A stretch of DNA of 64,000 bases from an uncultured bacterium (lineage in GTDB: Bacteria; Bacillota; Clostridia; Oscillospirales; Oscillospiraceae): contig CAOKLO010000002.1 in NCBI GenBank assembly GCA_948469375.1, positions 1-64,000 on the forward strand. The letters are read 5' to 3'. The notes beneath the pieces were generated by a model. It did not search any database and had not been told where the DNA came from. It saw nothing but the letters and a program-made list of their open reading frames with translations. Each line of letters starts with the position of its first letter. Position 1 is the stretch's first letter. This document shows, one piece after another, positions 33,118-41,899 of the stretch. The position numbers were made by a program, and so were the translations under genes.

Positions 33118-34380
33118 ATGACAAAGGATTTTTTTAAGGGAAACAGAGACCGGCTGTACAGCCGGATGAAGGAAAATTCCCTGCTGGTGCTGTTCTCCGG
33201 AACAGAGGTCCGCAAGACCAACGACGAATATTATCCGTTTTATGCCGACCGGAGCTTTTTGTACCTCACCGGACTGGATGGGAAGGAACTGGCTCTGCTG
33301 GCCCGCAAGGACGGTCGGGGCAGGGTGGAGGAGAAGGCATTTTTGCTCCCGCCCGACCCTATGGCGGAGCGCTGGACGGGCCGGCGCATCAAGCCTGATG
33401 AGGCGTCGGAGCGCTCCGGCGTCGAACAAATCGGCTTTGCGGCGGACTTTGAGGCGGAGCTCCACCGGCTGGCGGTGAGCGGGAACTATGAGCGCCTGTA
33501 TCTGGACCTCTACCGGGCGGCTCCCGGCGACCGGGACGCCCCCGCGCACCGCCTGTTAAGGCGCGTGGCCTCAGACTACCCGTTTTGGAAGGTGGAGAAT
33601 GCCAACGCCCTCATCCGCGGTCTGCGCCTCATTAAGCAGCCCTGTGAAATTGAGGCCATGCGTCGGGCAGAGCAGATCACCTGCGAGGGCATTACCGCCA
33701 TGATGAAGGCGTCCAAGCCCGGTATGTACGAGTACCAGTACAAGGCGGTGTTCGACTACGTGCTGGGGCAGTATGGACCCCAGGGTCCCGGGTTTCCGTC
33801 CATCATCTCGGCGGGCAGAAACAACTTCTGCATTCACTATAATTCCTACACCGGACAGGCGCTGGACGGCGACATGGTGCTCAACGACGTGGGGGCGTGG
33901 CACGACTGTCTCATGACCGATGTGTCCCGGGGCTGGCCCTGCAACGGGAAATATACCGACCGCCAGCGGCTGTTGTATGAGTGCGCGCTGAACACGTCCA
34001 ACCACATGTTCCGCATCATCAAGCCCGGTATGCCTATGGGCGAGGTGGACGGCGAGATCCGCCGGTATAACGCCGCTTTGCTGAAGGATGCGGGAGTGCT
34101 GGACGATGTGAAGGATGTGGGCAGGTACATGTGGCATGGCGGCGCCCACCACGTGGGCTTTGACGTCCACGACGTGGTGGCGGTGCCGGACGTCGTGGCG
34201 CCCGGCATGGTATTCTGTGTGGACGTGGGCATCTATCACGAGGAATGGGGCATCGGCTTCCGGCTGGAGGACAACTGTCTGGTCACCGAGACCGGCTGCG
34301 AGAACCTGTCCGCAATGACGCCCCGGACCATTCAGGAGATTGAGGACGCCATGCGCCAGGGGTTTGCGGCCCTGTCATGA
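33118..34380 (+). CDS. Xaa-Pro aminopeptidase-like M24B metallopeptidase
   Basis: The N-terminal creatinase-like domain (FSGTEVRKTNDEYYPFYADRSFLYLTGL) is followed by the pita-bread catalytic domain. Metal ligands can be seen: aspartates in VLNDVGAWHDCLMTDVSRGWP, a histidine in HHVGFDVHD, and glutamates in YHEEWGIGFRLED. These remove N-terminal residues before proline in short peptides. The first listed methionine upstream is not preferred; ATG 33118 follows AGAGGAAAG. Its stop overlaps the EutH start by four bases. It is 420 residues, normal for PepP-like proteins. Confidence 0.85.
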   Translation: MTKDFFKGNRDRLYSRMKENSLLVLFSGTEVRKTNDEYYPFYADRSFLYLTGLDGKELALLARKDGRGRVEEKAFLLPPDPMAERWTGRRIKPDEASERSGVEQIGFAADFEAELHRLAVSGNYERLYLDLYRAAPGDRDAPAHRLLRRVASDYPFWKVENANALIRGLRLIKQPCEIEAMRRAEQITCEGITAMMKASKPGMYEYQYKAVFDYVLGQYGPQGPGFPSIISAGRNNFCIHYNSYTGQALDGDMVLNDVGAWHDCLMTDVSRGWPCNGKYTDRQRLLYECALNTSNHMFRIIKPGMPMGEVDGEIRRYNAALLKDAGVLDDVKDVGRYMWHGGAHHVGFDVHDVVAVPDVVAPGMVFCVDVGIYHEEWGIGFRLEDNCLVTETGCENLSAMTPRTIQEIEDAMRQGFAALS

Positions 34381-35447
34381 TGGAACGGGTGCTGATGACC
34401 GTCATGGCCGCCGGAGCGGTGCTGGGCGGCGCGGACCGCATTCTGGGCGGCAGGCTGGGCCTGGGCGGGCAGTTTGAGAAGGGCTTTATGCTCCTGGGGC
34501 CCATGGCTTTGTCCATGGCGGGGATGATCTGCCTGGCTCCGGTGCTGGCCGGTGTGCTGGGACGGGTGATCGTGCCCCTTTACCAGCTCATGGGCGTGGA
34601 CCCTGCTATGTTCGGAAGCCTGCTGGCCATCGACATGGGAGGCTATCAACTGGCAAAGGAGCTGGCGGCGGACGCTCAGATCGGCAGCTACGCGGGGTTG
34701 ATCGTATCGGCGATTTTTGGCTGTACGCTGGTATTTACCATCCCCGTGGGCATGGGGATGCTTCCACAGGCCGATCGGGGATTCTTTGCCCGGGGCGTCA
34801 TGCTGGGGCTGACCGCCATGCCGGTGGGCCTAATCGTGGGCGGGATGCTGTCGGGACTGTCCCTGTCTGTCTGCGCATGGCAGAACCTGCCCATTTTTGC
34901 CTTGGCCCTGCTGCTCTTGCTGGGGCTGCGGAGCGCCCCGGAGAGGATGGTAAAGGGTTTTTGCCTGCTGGCGGAGGGGCTCAAGGCGCTTATCACGGCA
35001 GGGTTGGCGCTGGCGGCGGTGGAGAGCCTCACCGGCTGGAATCCGGTCCGGGGGATGGCCCCCATTGAGAAGGCCATGGGCGTGGTGGCCTCCATCGGCG
35101 TGGTCATGCTGGGAAGCCTGCCCATGGCCGAGCTGCTGCGCCGCGCTTTGGAGCGGCCCTTCGCCCGGCTGGGCGAAAGGCTGGGGGTAAGCCCCCAGAG
35201 CCTGACCGGAATGCTGGTCAGCCTGGCCACGCCCCTGCCCACCCTGTCCATGTACCCGGATATGGACAGCCGGGGCAAGGTAGCGGCGGGAGCCTTTTTG
35301 GTCAGCGGGACCAGCCTGCTGGCCGCCCACATGGGTTTCGTTGTGAGCACGGAGCCGGAGCTGCTGGCTGCGCTGGTCGGCGGGAAGCTCAGCGGAGCCC
35401 TTGCCGCCGCGGCGCTGGCACTGTGGGTGCAGCGAAAGGAAGCTTAA
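34377..35447 (+). CDS. eutH: EutH-family membrane transporter
   Basis: About ten transmembrane helices and the family stretch FGSLLAIDMGGYQLAKEL with SAIFGCTLVFTIPVGMGML place this with EutH, an ethanolamine transporter. LATPLPTLSMYPDMD and VSGTSLLAAHMGFV are also typical. No other eut gene (ammonia lyase or microcompartment) lies nearby. The real substrate in this genome may differ. It is translationally coupled to the peptidase. At 356 residues it has the expected length, and a shared terminator follows. Confidence 0.85.
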   Translation: MMERVLMTVMAAGAVLGGADRILGGRLGLGGQFEKGFMLLGPMALSMAGMICLAPVLAGVLGRVIVPLYQLMGVDPAMFGSLLAIDMGGYQLAKELAADAQIGSYAGLIVSAIFGCTLVFTIPVGMGMLPQADRGFFARGVMLGLTAMPVGLIVGGMLSGLSLSVCAWQNLPIFALALLLLLGLRSAPERMVKGFCLLAEGLKALITAGLALAAVESLTGWNPVRGMAPIEKAMGVVASIGVVMLGSLPMAELLRRALERPFARLGERLGVSPQSLTGMLVSLATPLPTLSMYPDMDSRGKVAAGAFLVSGTSLLAAHMGFVVSTEPELLAALVGGKLSGALAAAALALWVQRKEA

Positions 35448-35448
35448 A

Positions 35449-35486
35449 AAAACCGCCCTGGACCGTGCTTGGTCCAGGGCGGTTTT
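35449..35486. terminator. Bidirectional terminator between eutH and ppdK
   Basis: A 16-base perfect stem, AAAACCGCCCTGGACC with GGTCCAGGGCGGTTTT, has A and T tracts at its two ends. It can stop transcription from both converging genes. Confidence 0.9.
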
Positions 35487-35509
35487 GGAGCTATGCAGTG
35501 ATTGCGAGA

Positions 35510-38143
35510 TTAAAACTGCGGGTTGGCAATGGCGGCCTGCGCGGCGGCCAGCCGGGCGATGGGCACCCGGAAGGGAGAGCAGGACACATAGTCCAACCCG
35601 ATCTTGTGGCAGAACTCCACGGAGGAGGGATCGCCGCCGTGCTCGCCGCAGATGCCTAGGTGGAGGTCGGGGTTGGTGGACCGGCCCCAGCGGGCGGCGT
35701 TGGAAATCAAACGGCCCACGCCGTGCTGGTCCAGCTTGGCGAAGGGATCGTTCTCATAGATCTTCTTGTCATAGTAGGCGTCCAGGAACTTCCCGGCGTC
35801 GTCGCGGCTAAAGCCGAACACCAGCTGGGTCAGGTCGTTGGAGCCGAAGGAGAAGAAGTCGGAGATGGGGGCGATGTCGTCGGCGGTCATGGCGGCCCGG
35901 GGGGTCTCGATCATGTTGCCCACCTTATAGGTCATGCTGGAGCCCGCCTCCTTCAGCAACTGGTCGGCCACGCTGGTGACGATGCTCTTCACATAGGCGA
36001 ACTCCTTCAGCTCGCCCACCAGGGGGATCATGATCTCGGGAACGATGGTCCACTCCGGATGGCGGGCCTGAACGGCCAGGGCGGCCTTGATGACGGCCTT
36101 GGTCTGCATTCTGGCGATCTCGGGGAAGGTGACGCTCAGACGGCAGCCGCGGTGGCCCATCATGGGATTGAACTCGTGGAGTCCGGCTATGATGGCCTTG
36201 ATGTCCTCCACAGATTTGCCCATCTCCTTGGCCATGGCCGCGATGTCGGCCTCCTCGGTGGGGACAAACTCGTGCAGGGGGGGATCCAGGTAGCGGATGG
36301 TGACGGGGCAGCCCTCCATAGCCTCATAAATGCCCTCAAAATCGCCCTGCTGCATGGGTTCCAGCTTGGCCAGGGCCTTCTCACGCTGCTCCACGGTGTC
36401 GGAGCAGATCATCTCGCGGATGGCCTGGATGCGGTCGTCGTTGAAGAACATATGCTCGGTGCGGCACAGGCCGATGCCCTCCGCGCCGAACTTCCGGGCC
36501 TGAGCGGCGTCGTGGGGGGTGTCGGCGTTGGTCCGGACGCCCAGGCGGCGGTACTTGTCCGCCCAGCCCATGACCCGGGCGAACTCGCCGCCGATGGTGG
36601 CGTCCACGGTGGGGACGGCCCCGTCGTAGATCTTGCCGGTGGAGCCGTCCAGGCTCAGCCAGTCGCCCTCATGGAAGGTTTTGCCCTTCAGCTCGAACTG
36701 CTTGTTCTCCTCGTCCATCTTGATCTCGCCGCAGCCGGACACGCAGCAGCGGCCCATGCCCCGGGCCACGACCGCCGCGTGGGAGGTCATGCCGCCGCGC
36801 ACGGTGAGGATGCCTTGGGCGGCCTTCATGCCCTCAATGTCCTCGGGAGAGGTCTCCAGGCGGACCAGGACCACTTTCTCACCCCGGGCGGCCCATGCCT
36901 TGGCGTCCTCGGCGGAGAAAACGATCTTGCCGCAACCGGCGCCGGGGGAGGCGCCCAGAGCGGTGGCCAGCAGGGGGGCGTTCTTCAGGGCCTCGGCGTC
37001 GAACTGGGGATGGAGCAGGGCGTCCAGAGAGCGGGGCTCGATCATGGCCACGGCCCGCTTCTCATCGATCATGCCCTCGTCCACCAGGTCGCAGGCGATT
37101 TTCAGGGCGGCGGCGGGGGTGCGCTTGCCGTTGCGGGTCTGGAGCATGTACAGCTTGCCCGCCTCCACGGTGAACTCCATGTCCTGCATGTCGCGGTAGT
37201 GGTCCTCCAGGGTCTTGCACACGTTCTCAAACTGGGCGAAGGCCTCGGGGAACTTGTCCGCCATCTCGCTGATGGGCATGGGGGTGCGCACGCCGGCCAC
37301 CACGTCCTCGCCCTGGGCGTTGGTCAGGAACTCGCCGAACAGCTTCTTCTCGCCGGTGGCGGGGTTGCGGGTAAAGGCCACGCCGGTGCCGCAGTCGTCG
37401 CCCATGTTGCCGAAGGCCATGGACTGCACGTTGACGGCGGTGCCCCAGGAGTAGGGGATGTCGTTGTCCCGGCGGTACACGTTGGCCCGGGGGTTGTCCC
37501 AGGAGCGGAACACGGCCTTGATGGCGCCCATCAGCTGCTCCTTGGGGTCGGTGGGGAAGTCCTGGCCGATTTTGGCCTTGTACTCGGCCTTGAACTGGCC
37601 GGCCAGCTCCTTCAGATCGTCGGCGGTGAGGTCCACGTCCTGGGTGACGCCCTTCTTCTCCTTCATCTGGTCGATGAGCTGCTCGAAGTACTTCTTGCCC
37701 ACCTCCATGACCACGTCGGAGTACATCTGGATGAAGCGGCGGTAGCAGTCCCAGGCCCAGCGGGGGTTGCCGGACTTGCGGGAGAGGACCTCCACCACGT
37801 CCTCATTGAGACCCAGATTCAGGATGGTGTCCATCATACCGGGCATGGAGGCCCGGGCGCCGGAGCGCACGGACACCAGCAGGGGGTTCTCCTGATCGCC
37901 GAACTTCTTGCCGGTAATACCCTCCATCTTGACGATATACTCCATAATTTCGGCCTGGATCTCGTCATTGATCTTCTGCCCGTCCTCATAGTACTGGGTG
38001 CACGCCTCAGTGGTAATGGTGAAGCCCTGGGGCACGGGCAGACCGATGTTGGTCATCTCGGCCAGATTGGCGCCCTTGCCGCCCAGGAGCTCGCGCATGT
38101 TGGCGTTGCCCTCTGAGAACAGATAGACATATTTGTGAGCCAT
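35510..38143 (-). CDS. ppdK: Pyruvate, phosphate dikinase
   Basis: This protein of about 877 residues interconverts pyruvate, ATP and phosphate with phosphoenolpyruvate, AMP and pyrophosphate. The N-terminal ATP-grasp part starts YLFSEGNANMRELLGGKGANLAEM; the swivelling phosphohistidine domain has GGMTSHAAVVARGMG; the C-terminal barrel ends with the catalytic cysteine in LGICGEHGGDP. In anaerobes it links glycolysis and gluconeogenesis. The start at 38143 (MAHKYVYLFSE) has an ideal GGAGGA; the open frame continues to 38236 but that part is promoter. It is a single-gene unit. Confidence 0.95.
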   Translation of the reverse strand: MAHKYVYLFSEGNANMRELLGGKGANLAEMTNIGLPVPQGFTITTEACTQYYEDGQKINDEIQAEIMEYIVKMEGITGKKFGDQENPLLVSVRSGARASMPGMMDTILNLGLNEDVVEVLSRKSGNPRWAWDCYRRFIQMYSDVVMEVGKKYFEQLIDQMKEKKGVTQDVDLTADDLKELAGQFKAEYKAKIGQDFPTDPKEQLMGAIKAVFRSWDNPRANVYRRDNDIPYSWGTAVNVQSMAFGNMGDDCGTGVAFTRNPATGEKKLFGEFLTNAQGEDVVAGVRTPMPISEMADKFPEAFAQFENVCKTLEDHYRDMQDMEFTVEAGKLYMLQTRNGKRTPAAALKIACDLVDEGMIDEKRAVAMIEPRSLDALLHPQFDAEALKNAPLLATALGASPGAGCGKIVFSAEDAKAWAARGEKVVLVRLETSPEDIEGMKAAQGILTVRGGMTSHAAVVARGMGRCCVSGCGEIKMDEENKQFELKGKTFHEGDWLSLDGSTGKIYDGAVPTVDATIGGEFARVMGWADKYRRLGVRTNADTPHDAAQARKFGAEGIGLCRTEHMFFNDDRIQAIREMICSDTVEQREKALAKLEPMQQGDFEGIYEAMEGCPVTIRYLDPPLHEFVPTEEADIAAMAKEMGKSVEDIKAIIAGLHEFNPMMGHRGCRLSVTFPEIARMQTKAVIKAALAVQARHPEWTIVPEIMIPLVGELKEFAYVKSIVTSVADQLLKEAGSSMTYKVGNMIETPRAAMTADDIAPISDFFSFGSNDLTQLVFGFSRDDAGKFLDAYYDKKIYENDPFAKLDQHGVGRLISNAARWGRSTNPDLHLGICGEHGGDPSSVEFCHKIGLDYVSCSPFRVPIARLAAAQAAIANPQF

Positions 38144-38207
38144 TGTACATTCCTCCAAATTTTTTATCGGATGTGCGGGGAAAGCAGGGGAAAAGTTACA
38201 TGCTGTT

Positions 38208-38236
38208 ATTTTATCAGAACATGGAAGAATGGTCAA
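38208..38236 (-). promoter_or_regulatory. SigA-type promoter of ppdK
   Basis: On the minus strand TTGACC (38236-38231) and TAAAAT (38213-38208) are separated by 17 bases, 65 bases before the start codon. Confidence 0.75.
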
Positions 38237-38341
38237 GTAAGAGTTGCCGCTGGATTCATTTTTTTCCAGGAAATAATTTGATGGGAGTTTGACAGATTTC
38301 CCCGCCCTATGTTGTTATATAGACGGAAGGAAGTGAGGCGG

Positions 38342-38671
38342 ATGGACAGCGGACGGGCGGAATACCTGGTGGAGCGGTACGCGGACCTGCTGGTGCGTAT
38401 TGGACGTACCAGGCTGGGGGACTGGGACGACGCACAGGACATCTGTCAGCAGGTGCTCATCAAGCTGCTGGAGGACCCGCGGGAGTTTCCGGACCGGAGC
38501 CAGGAGCGGACCTGGGTGGTGCGCCTGGGGGTGAACCAGTGCAAGAACTGGAAAAAGAGCGCCTGGGCGCGGCGCCGCGCGCCGCTGGAGGAGGGGCTTT
38601 CCCTTGCCCCGGACTCAGCCTCCAAGACTGGTTCACCAACGCGGCGGAGGAGATCTGCGCGCCGTATTTAG
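38342..38671 (+). pseudogene. Truncated ECF-type sigma factor
   Basis: The first 85 residues look like region 2 of a sigma-70/ECF factor: LVERYADLLVRIGRTRLGDW, DAQDICQQVLIKLLE, RTWVVRLGVNQCKNWKK. After APLEEGL the expected region 4 helix-turn-helix never appears; the frame runs through arginine-rich sequence to a stop at 38671. A frame change may have occurred near 38600, but no region 4 is visible in the other frames either. The start ATG 38342 follows GGAAGTGAGG. It is probably non-functional. Confidence 0.65.
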
Positions 38672-38800
38672 CGCGGATTCGCCCAGCGGAGGGGACCTAT
38701 GAGACGCAGACGCCCCCGGCGGATATCGCCTCTCTCCCCCAATTTCCCTGAGTCGGGGAAGGACCGGGAGCGGCAGCTTTGACCATCATGTGACATATGA

Positions 38801-38839
38801 CAAAAAACGGGTTTCGGCAGGCGAGAAACCTGTTTTTTG
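38801..38839 (+). terminator. Terminator before the glnA promoter
   Basis: CAAAAAACGGGTTTC pairs with GAAACCTGTTTTTTG (one mismatch) and ends in a T-run. It insulates glnA from the sigma-factor remnant. Other than this hairpin, the promoter and the leader hairpin, the 378-base gap 38672-39049 holds nothing recognisable. Confidence 0.8.
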
Positions 38840-38870
38840 CACTAAAATTTTGCACCGGCGCAAAAAACAG

Positions 38871-38898
38871 TTGACAAAAACCGGGTTTATGCTATACT
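38871..38898 (+). promoter_or_regulatory. SigA-type promoter of glnA
   Basis: TTGACA (38871-38876) and TATACT (38893-38898) are separated by 16 bases. Transcription should start near 38905, leaving a leader of about 145 bases. Confidence 0.8.
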
Positions 38899-38919
38899 AA
38901 AACTCGTAATCGAGAGAAC

Positions 38920-38958
38920 AAAGGCGTTCCCGACCGGCAAGGTTAGGAACGCCTTTTT
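38920..38958 (+). promoter_or_regulatory. Leader attenuator hairpin of glnA
   Basis: AAAGGCGTTCC and GGAACGCCTTT, followed by two more T, form an intrinsic terminator about 15 bases after the predicted transcription start and 90 bases before glnA. A small stem, CTCG-TAAT-CGAG (38903-38914), comes just before it. Such a leader fits control by antitermination; the ANTAR protein encoded after glnA is the natural candidate. I could not identify the hexaloop pair usual for ANTAR RNAs with certainty. Confidence 0.6.
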
Positions 38959-39049
38959 GTATCTCGGCCATCCCAAGAGCGTTGGCCGCCGCGGGAGAGG
39001 GAGAATCAATCGCCTGGCGGACCAATATAAATGAAAGGGGAAGTCAACA

Positions 39050-40381
39050 ATGGGATACTCCAAGGAAGATATCATCCGCATCGTGAAGGAAGAGGACGTC
39101 AAGTTCATCCGGATGCAGTTCACCGACATTTTCGGTCAATTGAAGAATGTGGCCATCACCGCCTCCCAGATCGAGCGGGCGGTCAACAATGAGATCATGC
39201 TGGACGGTTCGTCCATCGAGGGCTTTGTCCGCATCAACGAGTCCGACCAGTACCTGTACCCAGACCTGGACAGCTTCGTCATTTTCCCCTGGCGGCCCCA
39301 GCACGGCAAGGTGGCCCGCCTGATTTGCGACGTGCACAACCCCGACGGCTCCTCCTTTGTAGGCGACCCCCGGGGTGTGCTGGAGCGGGTGCTGGAAAAG
39401 GCCAAGGCCATGGGCTACGACACCTTCAACGTGGGTCCTGAGGCCGAGTTCTTCCTGTTCCAGACCGACGAGGAGGGCAAGCCCACCACCAAGACCAACG
39501 ACGAGGCGGGCTACTTTGACCTGGGCCCCCTGGACCACGGCGAGTCCACCCGGCGGGAGATTTGTCTGGCTCTGGAGCAGATGGGCTATGAGATCGAGGC
39601 GTCCCACCACGAGGTGGCCCGGGGCCAGCACGAGATCGATTTCAAGTACGCCCCCGCCCTGGAGTGCGCCGACAAGATTATGACCTTCAAGCTGACGGTC
39701 AAGACCCTGGCCCAGAAGAACGGCCTTCACGCCACCTTTATGCCCAAGCCTATCTTCGGCATCAACGGTTCGGGAATGCACACCAATATGTCTCTGTATA
39801 AAAACGGCCAGAACGTGTTCTTTGATCCCAACGGCGAGAAGCAGTTGTCCAAAGAGTGCTACTCCTTTATCGCCGGACTCCTGGCCCACATGAAGGGGAT
39901 GGCCGCCATCACCAACCCGCTGGTCAACTCCTACAAGCGGCTGGTTCCCGGCTACGAGGCTCCCTGCTACATGGCCTGGTCCGCCTCCAACCGCTCCGCT
40001 CTGATCCGTATCCCCGCCAGCCGCGGGCAGGGTACCCGTGTGGAGCTGCGCTGTCCCGACCCCGCCTGCAACCCCTATCTGTCCCTGGCCGTGTGCCTGG
40101 CCGCCGGTCTGGACGGCATTGAGAAGGGTATGACCCCGCCCCCCGAGATCACCGAAAACATCTTTGCCATGACCCCCGCCACCCGCCGCCGCCGGGGCAT
40201 CGAGGCCCTGCCCGGCTCCCTGGAGGAGGCGCTGGCCGCGCTGAAGAAGGATAAGCTGGTGATGGACACTCTGGGCGGACATGTCAGCTCCCAGTATATC
40301 GCCGGCAAGGAGAAGGAGTGGGACGAGTACCGCACCCGCGTGTCCAGCTGGGAAGTGGACAAATACATGATTAACTACTGA
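39050..40381 (+). CDS. glnA: Glutamine synthetase type I
   Basis: This 443-residue enzyme makes glutamine from glutamate, ammonia and ATP. Signatures: [13 protein letters not shown], the ATP/metal region in [44 protein letters not shown] and [15 protein letters not shown]. It has the Bacillus-like GSI length. ATG 39050 follows AAAGGGGAAG. The leader terminator and the downstream ANTAR gene suggest that expression is set by antitermination in response to nitrogen. GltBD, encoded 3 kb downstream, completes the GS-GOGAT cycle. Confidence 0.95.
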   Translation: MGYSKEDIIRIVKEEDVKFIRMQFTDIFGQLKNVAITASQIERAVNNEIMLDGSSIEGFVRINESDQYLYPDLDSFVIFPWRPQHGKVARLICDVHNPDGSSFVGDPRGVLERVLEKAKAMGYDTFNVGPEAEFFLFQTDEEGKPTTKTNDEAGYFDLGPLDHGESTRREICLALEQMGYEIEASHHEVARGQHEIDFKYAPALECADKIMTFKLTVKTLAQKNGLHATFMPKPIFGINGSGMHTNMSLYKNGQNVFFDPNGEKQLSKECYSFIAGLLAHMKGMAAITNPLVNSYKRLVPGYEAPCYMAWSASNRSALIRIPASRGQGTRVELRCPDPACNPYLSLAVCLAAGLDGIEKGMTPPPEITENIFAMTPATRRRRGIEALPGSLEEALAALKKDKLVMDTLGGHVSSQYIAGKEKEWDEYRTRVSSWEVDKYMINY

Positions 40382-40421
40382 GCATTCCGTTTGCGGACCG
40401 GTTTAAGGAAGGTGAACGGGT

Positions 40422-40961
40422 ATGCGGCAGGTGATCGTGGCCTTTGAGCGCCAGAGCAACTGCGACAGGCTCCAGGAGATTATAGAGAGCAGCGGCGAGT
40501 TTTCCTGTGTTGTCTGCCGCAGCGCGGCCCAGGTGAAGCGGGCGGTGCGCAAGTTGAGGCTGGACCTTGTGGTGTGCGGCTTCAAGCTGGCGGACGAGAG
40601 CTGTGAGTCGCTGTTCTGCGATCTGCCCCAGCGGTGCTCTATGCTGATGATCGGCCCTCAGGCCCAGCTGGAGCTGTGCGAGACGGAGGGTATCTTCAAG
40701 CTCCAGGCTCCCGTACGCCGCTCGGAGCTGCTGGCTTCGGTGCGGCTACTGGCTCAGCTACACCGCCTCGGGCGGGACGGGGAGAACCCCCCCGCCCAGC
40801 GCTCTCAGGAGGAGCGGGAGCTGGTGCGGCGGGCCAAGGCGGTGCTGATGGACCGCCACGGCATGACGGAGGAGCAGGCCCACCGTTTTTTACAAAAACA
40901 GAGCATGGACAATGGCGCCCGGCTCACTGATACGGCCAAGCTTGTGCTGGCGGATCAGTGA
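40422..40961 (+). CDS. ANTAR-domain antiterminator
   Basis: The N-terminal 120 residues have a receiver-like fold (VIVAFERQSNCDRLQEII, LDLVVCGFKLADES) without the normal phospho-acceptor aspartate. The C-terminus is an ANTAR helical domain (RRAKAVLMDRHGMTEEQAHRFLQKQSMD). ANTAR proteins bind twin-hairpin RNA and prevent termination. Proteins like this beside glnA in Clostridia are thought to control nitrogen genes. Here the target is most likely the glnA leader terminator. ATG 40422 follows AAGGAAGG. It is 179 residues, 40 bases after glnA. Confidence 0.88.
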   Translation: MRQVIVAFERQSNCDRLQEIIESSGEFSCVVCRSAAQVKRAVRKLRLDLVVCGFKLADESCESLFCDLPQRCSMLMIGPQAQLELCETEGIFKLQAPVRRSELLASVRLLAQLHRLGRDGENPPAQRSQEERELVRRAKAVLMDRHGMTEEQAHRFLQKQSMDNGARLTDTAKLVLADQ

Positions 40962-40970
40962 CAGATAACC

Positions 40971-41001
40971 CAGGGCGGCAGTTGTCTCGACTGCCGCCCT
41001 G
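40971..41001 (+). terminator. Hairpin after the ANTAR gene
   Basis: A perfect 12-base stem (CAGGGCGGCAGT with ACTGCCGCCCTG) has a seven-base loop, but no T-run follows. It could be a weak terminator or an mRNA processing or attenuation structure before dapF. Confidence 0.5.
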
Positions 41002-41045
41002 CTGTGCCCGCTTGACTTCCCAATTCGTGAACAGGAGGGATGACC

Positions 41046-41840
41046 ATGGACTTTACCAAGATGCACGGTCTGGGAAACGACTACATCTTTTTGAACTGCA
41101 TGGAGTCCACACCTGAGAATCTGGGCGAACTGGCCCGCCGCCTGTCCGACCGCCGCTTCGGCGTGGGGGGAGACGGCATCATCTGCATCTGCCCGTCTAA
41201 CCGGGCGGATTTCAAAATGCGGATGTTCAACGCCGACGGCTCCGAAGGGACCATGTGCGGCAACGGCATCCGGTGCTTTGGCAAGTATGTATACGATAAA
41301 AAGCTGACAGACAAGCAGCACCTTACCATTGAGACTCTGTCAGGGGAGCGGGAGCTTTCCCTGATGGTCCGGGAGAAACAAGTTTATTCGGCTGTGGTGA
41401 ATATGGGAATACCTGTTATCAAACCGTCCGTTTCGCTTCAAATCAAGGGGGCTGAATATGCTGCCGTTCCTGTTTCTATGGGCAACCCCCATGCGGTGAT
41501 TGAGGTGGAGGACCCTGCTGCGCTGGATTTACAGGTCACAGGCCCTGCTGTGGAGCATCACCCGGCTTTTCCCGGCAGGGTCAACGCGGAGTTTATAAGG
41601 GTGCTGAATCGTACCGAGCTTCAAATGCGCGTCTGGGAGCGGGGCAGCGGCGAGACCCTGGCCTGCGGCACCGGGGCCTGCGCCTCCGCAGCGGCAACGA
41701 TGAGCGCAGGCAAACTGGACCGGGAGGCCGTAGTCCACCTGTCCGGCGGTGATCTGACCGTCCGTTGGGATGAAAAATCCGGCCATATGTTCATGACAGG
41801 CCCCGCTGTGACCGTTTTTGATGGCAAACTTGACGATTGA
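41046..41840 (+). CDS. dapF: Diaminopimelate epimerase
   Basis: This enzyme converts LL- to meso-diaminopimelate for lysine and peptidoglycan. Both catalytic cysteines are in place: MCGNGIRCFGKY and LACGTGACASA. The start FTKMHGLGNDYIF is characteristic. The ATG at 41046 has AGGAGG seven bases before it; the ATG at 41040 is too close to that site. The direct partner DapL is encoded next. At 264 residues it has the usual size. Confidence 0.94.
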   Translation: MDFTKMHGLGNDYIFLNCMESTPENLGELARRLSDRRFGVGGDGIICICPSNRADFKMRMFNADGSEGTMCGNGIRCFGKYVYDKKLTDKQHLTIETLSGERELSLMVREKQVYSAVVNMGIPVIKPSVSLQIKGAEYAAVPVSMGNPHAVIEVEDPAALDLQVTGPAVEHHPAFPGRVNAEFIRVLNRTELQMRVWERGSGETLACGTGACASAAATMSAGKLDREAVVHLSGGDLTVRWDEKSGHMFMTGPAVTVFDGKLDD

Positions 41841-41866
41841 CCGCACCCGCGTTTTTGTTGTACAAT
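41837..41866 (+). promoter_or_regulatory. SigA-type promoter of dapL
   Basis: TTGACC (41837-41842) and TACAAT (41861-41866) are 18 bases apart, overlapping the dapF stop codon. dapL can thus be transcribed separately from dapF. Confidence 0.65.
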
Positions 41867-41899
41867 AATTTAACCAGATAAAGCGAAGGAGTGATCCCA

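Noticed and set aside
35660..38116. 818-residue plus-strand frame opposite ppdK
   Set aside because: It mirrors the third-position GC bias of ppdK and has no recognisable domain or ribosome-binding site.
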